Source of the DNA: Montifringilla adamsi
Taxonomy: Eukaryota > Chordata > Aves > Passeriformes > Passeridae
DNA: 64,000 nt
NCBI GenBank assembly: GCA_017590115.1
Contig: JAGGNK010008226.1
Span: forward strand, 7,304,400 to 7,368,399
Reading direction: 5' to 3'
Each line of letters opens with the position of its first letter. The stretch's first letter is position 1. A model generated the notes under the pieces. It saw only the letters and a program-made list of their open reading frames with translations. It ran no database searches and had not been told where the DNA came from. Shown here piece by piece: positions 21,941 through 34,807 of the stretch. A program made the position numbers and the translations under genes.

Positions 21941-24900
21941 ATATTTTAAAATAGGTTCTTAAAATTAGGAATTGCCTAGCGAGGGCAGTCATTAGTGCAG
22001 GTTTCATTAGGGTGGCAAGTTATCAAATTACAAACTCATTTAAATTATATCTCTTGAAATATCCTTTTTACATAAAACAGGGGGCATCAGGCTTGTAAAA
22101 TAGACTGGGGCTTAAATGTAAGCTAATAAATATCTAATAAGTTCCAGCACGTGTTTAAACTGATCTAACAGACAATATTCTGAACAAATATTGTACCGTG
22201 TAACCGGAGCGGCCTCGGACAGCCCTGGAAGCAGGTGTGGATCATTTTATTTGCTTTTTCCAGGTCTTCCCATGCCGTGACTCCTCCTTGGTCCTGCTGC
22301 TCCACTAAAAGCACATTTACACACCCAGCCTCTACCTGAGCCCAGCATCTGACTCTGTTTCCCCAACTAATTCATTAACGAGTCCTCCGCGTGCCTTCGG
22401 TGCCTCATACCCATTATCCTCATTTAATAGTTTAGCCTAAGGATGTCTTTCAATATAAATAATCTTCCACAATGCTTAGATAGCACAGTTGTGTTTCTTT
22501 TTATAGCAAATGGAAATGATCTCAAAGCATTTGACCAGGTTTTGGATCACAGAACACACGACAGAGCAGGTACAGAACCTGCCCAATTTTTTTTAGGTGG
22601 GGAATATTTTATCCCAGCAGTGCTGCATCTCCCACGCAGACAGAAATTCACCCAACATGTGTTCAAGTCATTTTCTCCCTCTGAATTTTAGCTGGCCACG
22701 TAGACTTTTAAACGACCCTTTCTGCCTTAAATGTAGTTTTAAATTGCACCTAATATTTGGTAGGTAATTCTTTAAAGCTGTTAGCACCTATTCACGGTGT
22801 AAGTAGGGGGATTTTTCTTTTTCATGTGTGCCTTCTGGGATGTTAAAGGATCCAAGACTGGGGATGCAATCTCAATCCAGAACTGATCTGTGCAGTTTCC
22901 TGCAAGGGTGAAATGGGAAAAGTAAAATATTACCTTATTAAAAATTGCTCAAAACACATCTTCCTTGTTAAATATGCAGAGCTATTCAAAAATATTACCT
23001 TTCTGGGAACAGTAACAATACTCTGATTGCCTGAGTTACTATTTCCAGGACTTGGTTTACTGCTAAGGAAAAATTAGGGCTCCAGGTGAACAAATGAATT
23101 CCTGCATTTTCTGAGGATCAGAAAATGAATATCCCATACTCTGGAGGGGTGAGAGGCTTCTGTCAGTTAATGTGAAGGCAGGAGTCACTCAGATTTGACC
23201 ATGCAATTAAAAGAAGCAGGAGATAAAGTTAGTAAACACACTGTCTTAGCAGTCAGAAAAGCCCAGGGCTAGGAGAAAATTAAAGCACTATAAAACTGAA
23301 GGGTTTGTACTCTCATTAAGATATTCCTGTAAGGAATATCTTAATATCACCAGCATCAAGGAGAGGCTGAAAGCAACGTTCCTCACACCGATATGACTTT
23401 GGCACTCGTGCTTACAGTATTTACAGTACTACAGACTTCTCCTCCAGAAATTAAATTAATTTGAAACCACTCATAGGCAAAGTCCGTCCATGTCTGAATC
23501 TCTTCCAGGCTGCTTTTGCAAACTACATTTTCTATATATAAATCATCCTACAGCTCTCTCAGTGAAATTAATTCCACACACTGTGTCTGCTAATGAGAGT
23601 CCACCCAATATTTTGCTATTGCAGACACTCATCAGCTCGCTTTAATTTACAGGAAGCAATCAGCATCTGCCGAGCAGAGAGTGTACAAAAGATGTCTTTA
23701 GCATTTATTGAATCTAAATGTTTGCAATGCCTCCTCACCTCTGAAGCAGTCCCACGCAGAAGGTATTTTAGGATTAAGGTTCCTGGAGAACCGTTGCCTT
23801 CTTCAGGAGTGCTCTAGCCCCTAAACCAAATATGTGCTAAATGATTGAAGAATATCTTGTAAATCATTTACCTCTTCCTGCTGCTAGTTTTCAGTGGATA
23901 GTGTTTACTCCGTTCCCAACGTGATGGCAAAGTTAAATTTTCATTTTGCTGGAAAAGAGCAGAATAGGGAGAAGCCTTTCTGCTTGTTACTGCCTAATGT
24001 GGAAGGAGCTGGTTCTCAATCCCATGGATCACAGATGTCCTGTCAGGGCTCATATACACCGAGTGAAGTATTTGCATCCCCGAGCCCGCTGATAGACTGA
24101 GCATGTTTGTCTACAAAGTGCTTTTAAATGAACTAATACATGATTCATGTGGGCTCCATTGAGCAGAACACCAATCTGTCTGGACACACTTTGCTGTAGG
24201 CTTGACAATAGGAACATTTCTCTAGGTGAGACAGGTAAAACCAGTCCCTGGAAAAGAGGGAGCCAGCAGTGCCTGTGGCCTGGCACGTCCAAACCCTGCA
24301 CAGGGTCACACCAAGCCCAGGGCTGGAGGCTGTCTTTGGGATATTCTTCCTCCTGTCTCTCTCTGGGTGCTCTTGACACGAGCAGTGCACAAGCTGTATC
24401 TGCTCAGTCATGCTTGAGCAGGAGAGGAGAGTGCACCACCTTTATTATTTATACAGGGATACAGTAAGATTCCTTGCAGTGGAGGAGGGAAAAAAAAAAT
24501 TGATCCCAAGTATACTGTTTCCTATTGAACTAAATAGATTTTTAATCGAGTCTCTGTTCCTTTGGGTAATTGACTTAACAGTGCGGGCAAATTAATTTCA
24601 GATAAACTATAGCTGGGATTTTCCAAGGAGCACAAGGGTGCTGGGGAGTCAGCTCCAGAGCAGCAAGAGCAGGGCAAATATCTTAATTCCTCTGGCTTTC
24701 CAGGCACATTGCAACCCAAATGTTTAGACCCGGAGCTGAATCCGGCAGCTTTTATGCGAGGAAAAATTCCCGCTGAAGTCAGACAAAAAAGTGACTTGGG
24801 AAAGACAGCAGAAATGGCTCCAAAAATTCCCAAGTGCTGCTGGATGCGTTATACACACATAACCTCCTCCCTGCATTTAATAACCTCATCTAAATGTTGC

Positions 24901-25125
24901 TCTTTGCAAGGCATTGTTGTGCGAGGCTTTCTGTGATATTTGGCACCAGTGCCTCGTTCCGGATCTTATCAGCTCAGAAAAGTCTTTGGAACAATTTTAT
25001 TTTCCGGTGACCCCACCAAGAAGCCCACTCCAGTGGTGACAGACTGGGTAGCAAAATCAGCATTGCTCTGCAGCTATAAAACATGCCCTTTCCTCTCTAG
25101 TTGAGCTCCTTCTAGAAAGTCTGTT
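21941..25125. other. Repeat-free AT-rich DNA, possible regulatory segments
   Basis: No gene or interspersed repeat recognised. The stretch 21940-22470 is AT-rich with preserved CpGs near 22195-22220 (taccgtgtaaccggagcggc), and 22700-23580 is equally free of repeats. The perfect inverted repeat at 23315-23345 is annotated separately. Several short frames at 24050-24470 on both strands overlap each other and none has a domain. Confidence 0.5.
23315..23345. repeat. Perfect inverted repeat, 14-bp arms, 3-base loop
   Basis: The left arm attaagatattcct (23315-23328) and the right arm aggaatatcttaat (23332-23345) are exact reverse complements separated by gta. A perfect 14-bp arm in unique DNA is improbable by chance and could form a tight hairpin or a symmetric protein site (two TTAAGATATTCC-like half-sites). 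It is too short for a microRNA precursor. Confidence 0.85.
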
Positions 25126-25498
25126 AAAAAAACAAAACCAAAATCACAAGAAACAAAAACCAAAACAAAGCAAAAAAAACCAACCAAAACCAAAAACAAA
25201 ACAAAACCCCTAAAAGAGTAAAAAAACAAAAACAAAACAACCCAAAAAATCTACCAAAAACCAAAAACCCAAAAACCCAGAAAAACCAAAAACCCAAAAA
25301 CCAAAAAGCAAAAAAAACCCAAACAAAAAAACCCAAAAAACCGAAAAAACCCAAAAACACTCCAACCCGACCCAAACCAAAAAAAAAAAAACAAACCAAA
25401 AAACAAATCACCCCCCCAAAAAAAATTAAAAACAAAAAAAAACCCTGTCAAAAAACAAAAACAACAACAAAAAGAACTCAAAAAACCACAAAAACCCA
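25126..25498. repeat. A/C-rich low-complexity tract
   Basis: About 373 bp of degenerate AAAAC, AAAACC and AAAAACCC units with very few G or T. On the minus strand this gives runs such as gggtttttgggttttt, which produce Phe/Trp/Gly/Val-rich spurious frames. It probably grew from an A-rich microsatellite by slippage and substitution. The units vary, so it is not a true satellite, and nothing suggests an interstitial telomere (no TTAGGG). Confidence 0.93.
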
Positions 25499-27374
25499 GG
25501 GAATTTGAAGCATTCTGAGTTATATCGAAGTCATAAACAGCCATGGAAAAAATATATGCCCCATGATTTGTAGCTGAGGGGTTCTCGGGGCATTGTTCCT
25601 GCTCGGTTTTCCCAAATCCAGAGCCCCAGAGAGACAAGGAAAGCTGCATTCCCTTGTCCGGGCTGGCAGCAAAGCAAAGGCCAGAGGAGGAGCCCGAGGG
25701 CTGCATTTTCAGCCCTGATGGCTTTTGTCTTGTTGAGACAGGCAACTTTAGACATTTTACCTCCCTCCAATGTCAAACCCGTGAAATACTAAATCTTTTA
25801 CATACAACTCTGTACCTATAGCAACGTACAGAATAAAACTCCTTCCAATATTTTGTAAGGAAATGAAAAATATACAATTTAAGAATTAGTAGCTGCTTTC
25901 CATGGCTGAAAAATTATATTCTGCAGACTGGAAACAATAAAAATACCGCTGTTATTATTAAAGAAAATTTACTGTATGGAAAGGTTGTGTTTTACATATT
26001 TTGGTGCCTTAGTCATCTAACTTCAGTAATTAAAGAGAAAATCAACTGAACTATAATTAAAATGAAATTATTCCTCAGTTGCCAGTTGCAACTGTCATGA
26101 AATCAAGGAATGTGACAAATCATACTCTGTATTATTGACATGTTCTGAAAGAAAGGATAAATACATGTCTATATAACTTTTCTCCCAAATAAATCTTAAA
26201 AATATTTTTTAGTATTTTTCCTCTCTGCAGCTGTTTGCAGGTTTGAGATTATGTATCATATTTTCTGTTATTTGTCATATCCTGTTAATCTGGCTGCTTT
26301 TATTGGCATATCCTGAGTTCCCATCCAAAATGTTATTATTTATTACCAAAATTACTATCCAAACCTCTGGTTGGATGTGGTTTGGCTGTTGGTTGGAAAG
26401 GGCTGAAATGATGTTAAGCTCTGATGGCACCATGGATTTGTGAAAATAAAAGGCACAAACTGGACATAGAGAAAATGAATTAAAGGAAGAAAATATACCA
26501 TTCAGGTCAGAAAAGCAAGAAACTCTGTTATGAAGTTTTTTTGGAACTCCCATAAAAATTTGGTACCTTTAATTAGCAGTTTATTAGCAACAGCAAATAA
26601 TAGATTCACTAAGAGGAATTTTCAAAGTTCATATGAAAACCTGATACTTTTTCCAGGTTTCTCCAGCAATAAGGATGAAAGTCAGAGCAGATGAGGGAAA
26701 CTCTTTTTCCTCTTTGCTGCTCCCCTTTTCCTTGTTTGGTTATTTGCCTGCCTGGATCACCTGGGATGCAGGAGCCAATCTTCTCAGCACAGCTTTATGC
26801 CAACTTAAATATTTTCCTTGTTTCCCTTAGAAGAGTATTAATATGATTTTTAATAGTTTCTAGAAATTGTCATGTGGAGGGAGGGGGGGGGTCACCCACA
26901 AAGGCTCTGGACTACTGCAGGGAATTCAGGATATTATGATGAGTTTTTAAAATAAATATTAAACACATGATTTAGCTGGTTTTCCTTCCTTTTCTTTACA
27001 AGTAATATGAAATTAAACACTATTTTAAAAGAACTTGCCTTTTCCCCCTGTTGCTTAGCTCATTGCCCTCAAAACTTTGAACTCAGCTCAGCTGTTAATT
27101 ATTCCGCAGTGACAGATTCCTATTGGCTCTTCCTACTGGTTTGCTCCATTAATTTCTTTTCCAAAACATGGCACCTGCTGAACAACCCCATACTCTGTTT
27201 CTGACCCCTCCAAAATGCTGTTCTGGAGGTTGGACCCTCTCCTTCTCCTGCCAAAAGGGGATGCTGGATAAATGTCCGGGATACCTGAGGCTGGTGGGAA
27301 GTGAGCCAGGTCACTGGGAGTAAATTGAGGCTCTGTGAAGGTTCCTAACTGGGAATGGAGCTCCTTCCTGCTCC
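25499..27374. other. AT-rich unique DNA, no gene seen
   Basis: AT-rich, repeat-poor sequence, especially 25790-26240, with many ATTAAA and AATAAT strings and no coding signal. A G10 run at 26881-26891 lies within gtggagggagg sequence. The frame at 25531-25776 on the minus strand has no recognisable domain. Confidence 0.5.
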
Positions 27375-27478
27375 CACTTAACCCCAGTGTTATTCCAGAA
27401 CAAGTCTGTTGAAATTAGGGGAGTTATCCTGGCTTAACACCAATGTAATTGAGAGCAGAATCTGGCCCCATGCTCTTG
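27375..27478 (+). repeat. Ancient amniote-type interspersed repeat fragment
   Basis: The order gttgaaattaggggagtta, then tcctggcttaacaccaatgt, then aattgagagcagaatctggc and ccc follows the 'ttgaagtcaatggagtta ... acaccagtgtaa ... gagatcagaatctggccc' block that I remember from turtles, crocodilians and birds. It is diverged at several positions, as expected for an old insertion. The related minus-strand fragment is at 3368-3465. The family assignment is from memory and needs a repeat-library search. Confidence 0.55.
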
Positions 27479-30400
27479 GCATGACTACTTTTTTGGCAGA
27501 TTTGGCCACTAATGCTCTCAATGGGTTTTGAGCTTACATTTAATGGCATTACATTTATTTTAATATTTTTTTAAATAGCTAGTGTAAATTGATTCTAGTG
27601 AAAAAAAAATCCCTCTACCTACTCGTGTTCATTTGTATTTCAAATGGCCCATTACATTTTCACTAACAATCATTAGAGCTGTGTGAGCTTATTGAAGCTT
27701 GGGCTTGGACTGAAATTGTAAAAACTGTCAGGTCTGGATTTTTTTAATGCTGGATATAGCACTAGAAAATTGTGGGGTTTTTGGTTTTTTTTTAGGTTAT
27801 AATACATGACTAAGTAACCTGAAATATGATTAAGCTGTGGTGAAGAAATACACTGCATTATTTTTTAGGTACTCCAGTTGAAAATATGGGCACAGCCTGG
27901 ATGAACTCTGATACCCTGATCAATATATTAATATTAAATCTGGCACTGGCTGCAATTTTAGTTCTGAGTCAAAGAAACCTGACAAGGAGTTGGTTCCAAA
28001 CTTTGAGCACAGAAGGCAATTTGAGCATGATAAAGGAACAGAATCCTTACAAGGATTCCCACTCATGCCCAGTGTTAATCCTAAAAGCAGGACTCCAAAA
28101 GAGGAACACGTGCTCCTGATGCGTGTGTCAGCTGTTCCTGCAGCGGGGTGGGAACACGGGGTGGAAATTGGGGAGGTTTTTGGAGAGAAGGCTGGGAAGG
28201 AGATGGAGCACCAGGTGCTGGACCTGCTGAGCGTGGTGTCCCGACAGCGCTCGGCACGGATGTCATCTGGGGCCTCTCTCCAGGGCTGGGGATGATGCAT
28301 TGCACCTTCAGTCCTCGGGATACGGGGCTGATTTCCTGGGAAGAGTGCCGACCAGCTGCAGCTCCCCATTGCCCATCTGTCTCAGCAGAGGCTGGGGCAT
28401 CCCCTGCTCTGCTGGCAGGTTCTCGCACGCTGCTAATTGTACCTCTTCTAATTGTTGCCATTAATTCAGAGCAGTAAAGAACAGGTATTAATACAGATAT
28501 TTAGCCTCGTACCTCGTTTCACATCACGGCCACGCAGCGCTGGAGTGGAGCCACACATGGAAATATGTGCAGGAGTCTGTATTGGTAACCTGAAAACACT
28601 TGAAATATTGGTTTGAGATAGCTGAATATGAGGTCATATGCCAGGGCACAGCTCTACAAGGCTGAACAGCTTACACCAAGCGCAATTGTTGGCCTCTGAA
28701 CAAGCTCCCTATCAGAAATGTAGTGAACAAACACTTGAAGATACAAAGAGTTTTTTGACTTGCGCTATTGACTGACTTAATTCTGCCAGCCCTCACCAGT
28801 GCCCCTTTCCAGCATGTTTGCTTCTTATTTTCTCTGCCTACATGTACATTCAAAGGATCTCTTATTATCCTTCCACTCTGCTTTTTAACTTTAACTGCTT
28901 TTCATATGACACAACACAAAGAGAGCATAGCAACATGAGTAGTTTTTGCCTAGATAATTTTTTTTCCCCAAAGAATTGCCTCAATATTCTTTGCAATATT
29001 TAACACCTCCACATATCCATTTCTGGGACAGCTCAAGCTGCTTTGAGTTGTATCACTCCTGCTTGCATTTTCTCCTCTCCAGCCTCCTCCCAAGCTGAGC
29101 CATTGGCAGGTCCCATCCTTTTACACGACTTCTTCCAGGTCATTGGTACTTGGAGTGGAGAGTGCTGTCCTGACATTGATCTTGCTGTGCTCCAGTAGGC
29201 GCTAAGAACAAACAATATTAGGTTATAGCATTGATTTAATGGATTACAATTTTTTCCCAATCATGTTCTTGTTAATCACCTTGTAAAATACATCATGTCA
29301 CATTGTTTGTCTCCTCAGTTCCGTGGTGAAACAAATCCAGAGCTGACTATTGCCTTCAGACTGGGAAACCTCATCCTCCCCAGTACCTGGGACTTATTAG
29401 TCTTTAACTTAACCTCAACCAATGGCTTCCAGGGCAGCATTTCAAATTTTCATAATTTGTGAGCAACTGGACAAGCTGGCTACTGAAAATAGGTATCACA
29501 ATCTAATAAAAACTTAATGAAACTTTCAAAGTCACTCTCAGGTGCTCTCAGGGGAGGATTATGCAATCCCTGCCATGCAGCAGGAGTATCTCCCTCCAGT
29601 TGATGTGCAGGCAGAGCCAGGCAGGTCTGAACGGATTTTCATGTCCTCACTTCTTTTTTTGGATGAATTCCGGACTCCTTTGTCAGGCCCAGAAGTCACT
29701 ACTGATACTTTTCAAAGTAACAGTGCTGTGGTTTGATGAGAGAGGAGATAATGTGGCCATGAGGCTTAGGATGTATAAACACACACATAATTTCATTAAG
29801 TGCTCTTCCTAATTATTTTATATATTAATGCACTGCCGTCACTGCCTGCCAGATAATCTTTCATGTGGAGTGCAGAGCTAAAAAGACATCAAAGCAAATT
29901 TGGCTGCTTCCTTCAATGTACAGTTTAGAAGGGCTCATTTTCTCAAGGCAGTAGGATCCCTACATACAAATGTAATAAAACAAAAATGGCACCCAAATGT
30001 TGATACAAGTGATATTTGCAAAACAACTGCTTTAAAAAATGTACATTTCAAAATATAATGGTTAAATTAGGCAGGAAACTCGTGTGTTTACTTGAAAAAC
30101 TGCTTAGCCTGATTTTGGTGCCACTTGAAAAAGAGGAGAGACTCAGCGTTACAAAAGTAGTGACAACATTTTTTCTGCTAAAATTTAAACTTGGCATTCC
30201 CAGGAGTAAGGCTTTCTCACTAGAATTTTTCACGGCTCTCAAGTATAACAGAGATTTCAACATTTTTGGCTCTTCATAGATCCCATAATCTCCAAATCAC
30301 ATGGTCTTGACCCCACCCATGCAGACCAATATATTGAGGTGATCAGAGGCTGTGTGGGCACGAAGATCTGTTTGTATCAGCATAGCTGGGTGTAATAATT

Positions 30401-31509
30401 TTTAATTTTATGTGAATTTGGACTTCTTGTATTGAAATCAGAAGAATTGGAATGTGGAGAGACAAAATATAGGCGCCTGACTCTTTGTTCATCCAAGTTC
30501 ATGATGTCCTGTGAAAAGCTGAGGCACAGAGCTGTGAAAACAGGACTGATTCTGAAAAGAAAACTGCAGGTGCTTGCAGAGACAAATACCTTTGTTATTC
30601 TTCCTCAACCTTCCTAATCCTCAGAAAAGTATTTTAGAAAACATTTCAGTGACATGATGGATGTGAACCATTTAAAAGTTTTATCGAGCTTTACTGTAGT
30701 GCAAATCTTAAAAATACTATAGAAATTATATTAAGATTTTCAGTAAGGTTCTATGCAGAATTATGAATAAATGTAAAATTGATTTCAGATTGGAAATAGA
30801 TGCCAGGAAGATTTTGCATATCGTGTAGAGCAATGAAATTACATTTATTGCTGTTTTGTTTTTTCTTTTTTTTTTTTTTTAAAAAAAGCACTTCAGCTCA
30901 GGTAATAATTGTACAGTCTATTATAATGATCCCAGGAGGTGCTTAACAGTACTGCAATTCTAAGTTTTACACTTTTATTTTTCATTTGAAGAAAAACTTG
31001 TCACAATAAAAGTGATACATTAACAGAACATCACTTCCTTTTTATTTTTTTATTATGCATATTTAGATTATTTCCGTGAAATTGCTTATCAATTCCCACA
31101 GGCCTTTAAAGATAACTGAACAGTTACCCATTTGTGTTAACTCTGGGATATTGTGCAAGAATTTGTTGTGGGACACTGAAAAGATAAAGTGCTCTTTGAG
31201 ATTCATATCTTCTCTATTTGGCATTGAAGGGCTGGTTTTTCAAAGCTTGTGAGGACCAAATTACCAGGGCCTTGTGGGGTGTTTGAGGCAATCAGATTGT
31301 CACATCAGGAATCAGATTCCCTGTGGGTCAAAAATTCCCATTAGTTTGTCTGTTCCTCCTTATAGGTGTTTGAGTACCTATAAAAATCTGATTCTGGGGT
31401 TTTTAAGTACTGTTGGGTTTCAGCAGATGGATCCACCAGAACTCTATCTCCAGTTTTAGGGATATGAAGATTTGATTTCACTCACTACTAAGTTTTTCTT
31501 CCTTAAAAT
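27479..31509. other. Four-kilobase unique stretch, no gene seen
   Basis: No gene or mobile element recognised. The segment 28080-28440 is more GC-rich and gives overlapping frames on both strands (for example 27920-28369 and 28081-28461 minus), a pattern of composition and not of coding. A T16A7 junction lies at 30865-30887, and 30650-31110 is very AT-rich. There are no RNA genes. Confidence 0.5.
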
Positions 31510-31715
31510 AATAGAATCATTCAAGATGAAAAACACCTCTAAGACCATTGAGTCCAAGCATTCCCCAGCAATGCCAAGGCCACCAGTGACCCATATCCTC
31601 AAGTGCCACATCTGCTTTTAAATCTCTCCAGGGAAGGGGTCTCACCACTGCCCTGGGCAGCCTGTTCAAATGCTTAGTAACACTGACACATTACAAAATA
31701 AATCTTTATACACAG
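31510..31715 (-). mobile_element. CR1 LINE 3' fragment, older type
   Basis: 'tagaatcattcaagatgaaa', 'aacacctctaagaccattga', 'gtccaagcattccccagca' and then 'ctcaccactgccctgggcag' with 'cctgttcaaatgctt' give a clear minus-strand CR1 3' end. The inner end fades in AT-rich DNA after about 31680, so the edge is approximate. It is old and diverged, and a second minus-strand CR1 lies 250 bp further on. Confidence 0.88.
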
Positions 31716-31969
31716 TATAATTCAGGATATTTCTACCACCTTTCCTTTTCTCCAGTGAAAGAGACAGGTTTTCCAGGTCTTCCAAACATTTTTTCTGGGT
31801 AGGTTTGTGTTTTTACCACCACAGGTCCATCACTCAGTTTATCATTTCCTGCTCATGGAGGTCCTGCCAAGAGAAACAGCAGTGAGGAGTGTCATGTGCT
31901 GGACCTCCAAACAAACTTGAGTGTCCTGTGATTGAGGGCATGGAAAACCATGTGCCTGGTGGATAAATG

Positions 31970-32182
31970 AATCAGAGAATCAATTTGATTGCAAAAGACC
32001 TCCAAGGTCATCAAGTCTGATCTTTGTTGATCGCCATCTGGTAACTGGCTCAGAGTGTTGAGTGCCATGTCCAGGCCTTCTTTGGACACCTCCAGGGATG
32101 GGGACTCCAAACCTCTCCGGGCAGTCCCTTCCAATGCCTGACCATCCTTTCCATGAAGAAATCCCTCCTAACGGAACCCAGG
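31970..32182 (-). mobile_element. CR1 LINE 3' fragment, intermediate age
   Basis: Minus-strand CR1 3' end: 'aatcagagaatcaatttgat', 'aagacctccaaggtcatcaa', 'gtgccatgtccaggccttct', 'acctccagggatggggactc' and 'tgaagaaatccctcctaac'. Subfamily features differ from the fragment at 31510, so this is an independent insertion. Confidence 0.9.
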
Positions 32183-32424
32183 GTGGGATGACACAGTGAG
32201 AATCAGTCTGAGTTACCATCCTTCAATTGATCTTGCAGCAGCTCGTGCCCCTTCTCTTGGGCTGTTCCAGCGAAGAGCTCAAGGCGAGGTGGCCACAAGC
32301 GCTGGGATTGAGCAGCAGCTCGTGGCTCTCACAGCACATTGGGCAATGTTCAAGGCTGTCAGCTCGGCTGTGCCCAGGACGAGCGAGCAGGCCGTGAGTA
32401 CAAGCAGACATTAAAGATTCAGAG

Positions 32425-32530
32425 GAAGGAACGCCGCCGCTCATCTGCTCCCGCGCTCGTAGCGCCGGCTCCGAACACGCGTTGCCCCAAGACTCTCTCG
32501 CGGCGCTGGACTGTGGCAGCGCGCGGTGCC
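32425..32530. promoter_or_regulatory. CpG-dense pocket, promoter-like
   Basis: I count about 17 CpG dinucleotides in roughly 105 bp (aacgccgccgctc, cccgcgctcgtagcgccggc, acacgcg, tcgcggcgc, gcagcgcgcgg), far above the surrounding DNA. The pocket is sharply bounded: CpGs stop at about 32530 where AT-rich sequence begins. It could be a small unmethylated island serving as an enhancer or as the promoter of a non-coding RNA. No recognisable TATA box or first exon is visible, and no coding frame of note begins here. Confidence 0.4.
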
Positions 32531-34807
32531 AGCTGAACTCATGCAGTAAAGAAGAGTGATTATACATCCTGTATGTAATCACGGAACATATGTTGGAATG
32601 GCACACGAAATCTGGGCACACTTTACCCATGTAGTAAAGACCAGGAAAATTATGAACAGGCTACAGAAGGAAAACGACTTGCCAAATTTTCCCAAACCAA
32701 GCAGGAGGTTCCAGCGAGCTGGAACTCCACGCAGTATATTCTTGAGGGGGTTTTGGAACAGAAACCTGGATATGTCTATAGCATGTTGGCAATGCTTGTG
32801 ATATAAAGAGCAGATGTCCTCACCTCCACCCACACGATTATGGCTGCCAGTTTTTCTAATATCTTCTGCCTGATGAACTGTCCAGTTACAGGAATTTAGG
32901 CAGGAAAATATAAATGGTATTTCTGAATTAGGGATGTTTCACTCGATGTGAACCTCTCAGATCTGGTCAAGGGAAAAGACAAAGCAGACCAGGCCAAAAC
33001 ATGGTTTCCCTTGGAGGAGGAGAAATTTAGATAAATAGGTATTTTTAAAATGGAATTTTCCAAAAGCTTCCAACTCTTGAAATTTAAGTAGATCAAATAA
33101 TAAGAAGAGAAACACCTGTTTAGAGATAAGAGAAAAAGCAGCTTGAAAAGTATTAGGAGTAAAGAGAATTTCAGTCCAAGTTGTTTTCCAGGTAGCAATA
33201 GTAGAACAACAGTAAACAGTGCAGTAAAGATGAGACTGTTGAATAAATATTCTTGTTTTATAATGCAGAAAAAAGTCAATTAGTACAGGAGAGTGAACAA
33301 ACTTTTGATATGTGAACAAACAAAATGTCCATAACTAATCAGGGCAATGGGAGACAATGCTAATATATCTAAAAGTATGGGAAACAAGCTGCTAATATTA
33401 ATTCCAGATAAAATGCTGGTTTGGAAACCTGAGTATTCAATTAATGAAATGCTGATAGAGGAAATCCCATGGCTGGTGATTGGTGTGGTTGGTAGTTGAT
33501 CTGTGACTGGAATCAGCTAATGGTTATGAAATCAGGCATATACCAAGCCCCAGATTTTCTGGAATCTGCACTTCCCATAATTTGGGAGGGGTCGTGGCAT
33601 TCTCCAGTGTCTTGTGTGAATCCAAAACTGGCAGAAAGCATAAAATTATGGATGGGTGAGGATGGTAGGTATTGGAGCAAGAACTGAAGGACACCTTAAC
33701 CACCAAGATGGAAGAGGAGCTGCCCCATGGGGATGGAGCAGCTGGAAGAGGGAGCAGTGGGATATAGACGTGGTTGTATGGATCTCGTTATTCCACTTCC
33801 TTCCTGGGCACACCTGGCTGTTTAGGGATGACAGAGGCTGCTGTCCTCAAAGGCTGTGCTTCAGGAGAAGAGGTTTCTGAGGGAAAACCAGGCTAATGAT
33901 TAGTGAACATACACCTCATAGGAAAGGATTCCAGGGTTGGGTTTATTTAGCTTATCAAAGAGAAGGTTAAGGATGACTTGACCATGGCCTATACACACCC
34001 ACATGATGAAGTGAACTTTAATAATGGGTACTTTCATCTATCAGACAAAGATATAACAAGGTCAGTGGCTGGAAATAAATTCAGAAGAGTAATTAAGGTA
34101 CATGTTTTTTAATGTTGAGAGTGATGAACTGACACAGGACTGTACTAGGAAGCATAGGGAGTTCTTTATTTTTGAAATTATTTTTAAGAGGTGTTGTTTT
34201 GCACAAGAAAAATTAATTTTCTAATTCAGGTTGCTGGGGGAAATTCAATGCTGAGCTGGAACTACCCGATCACAGTCAGTCCTTCTGGCTTTGCAATTTA
34301 TAAATCTGGTAGTGTGAAAAAAGGACACGCTGCCAGTACACCAGCCTTCACAGCTCCGACTGGAAAAGCAGGAGCAGCTATTGTTTGTTACCAGAGCATA
34401 TTTATAAATATGAAATAAGGCTGAACCCTGGCAGACGTGCTGGCAGGAAGCTCAGTGTTTGTTCCCGGGATCTTCCTGGCAGATGTCGTGTCTGGAAGTT
34501 TGGGCAGTGAAAATGCATCCTCCCTGCTCTCCCTCTGCCTGCAAGGGCCATCCTGGGGCATGGACCCTTCCTCCCACCTTGTAAAACTCAGAGAATCTTG
34601 GGGGAAACAGGGTTTGCAACAGAAAACCCAAAATACCTTTCAGTGCATGAAGCAGATGGGTAGGTGGGTTTTTTGTTGCTGATGGCACTGGAAATTGGGG
34701 AAGAAGAGTAAGCTCACAGCCATGGTGGATGTGACCCAGATGGAGACTTCCCTAGTGGGATGTCCCCAAGCATCCCATGGGAAGGTTGAATGAATCAGCA
34801 AAAATAA
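32531..34807. other. Unique DNA, no gene seen
   Basis: Non-repetitive sequence, AT-rich at 32880-33470. Minus-strand frames at 32896-33279 and 32957-33319 are Phe/Leu/Ser-rich readings of A-rich DNA in overlapping frames and have no domain. No RNA gene or mobile element recognised. Confidence 0.5.

Noticed and set aside
23315..23345. MicroRNA precursor
   Set aside because: Arms of 14 bp with a 3-base loop are too short for a Drosha/Dicer substrate, and no known microRNA sequence is recognisable in the window.
25260..25300. Interstitial telomeric repeat
   Set aside because: The minus strand is GGGTTTTT-like and irregular, without the vertebrate TTAGGG unit.
25124..25745. Phe/Trp/Gly-rich minus-strand frames
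   Set aside because: They read the complement of the A/C-rich tract; the composition explains the absence of stops.
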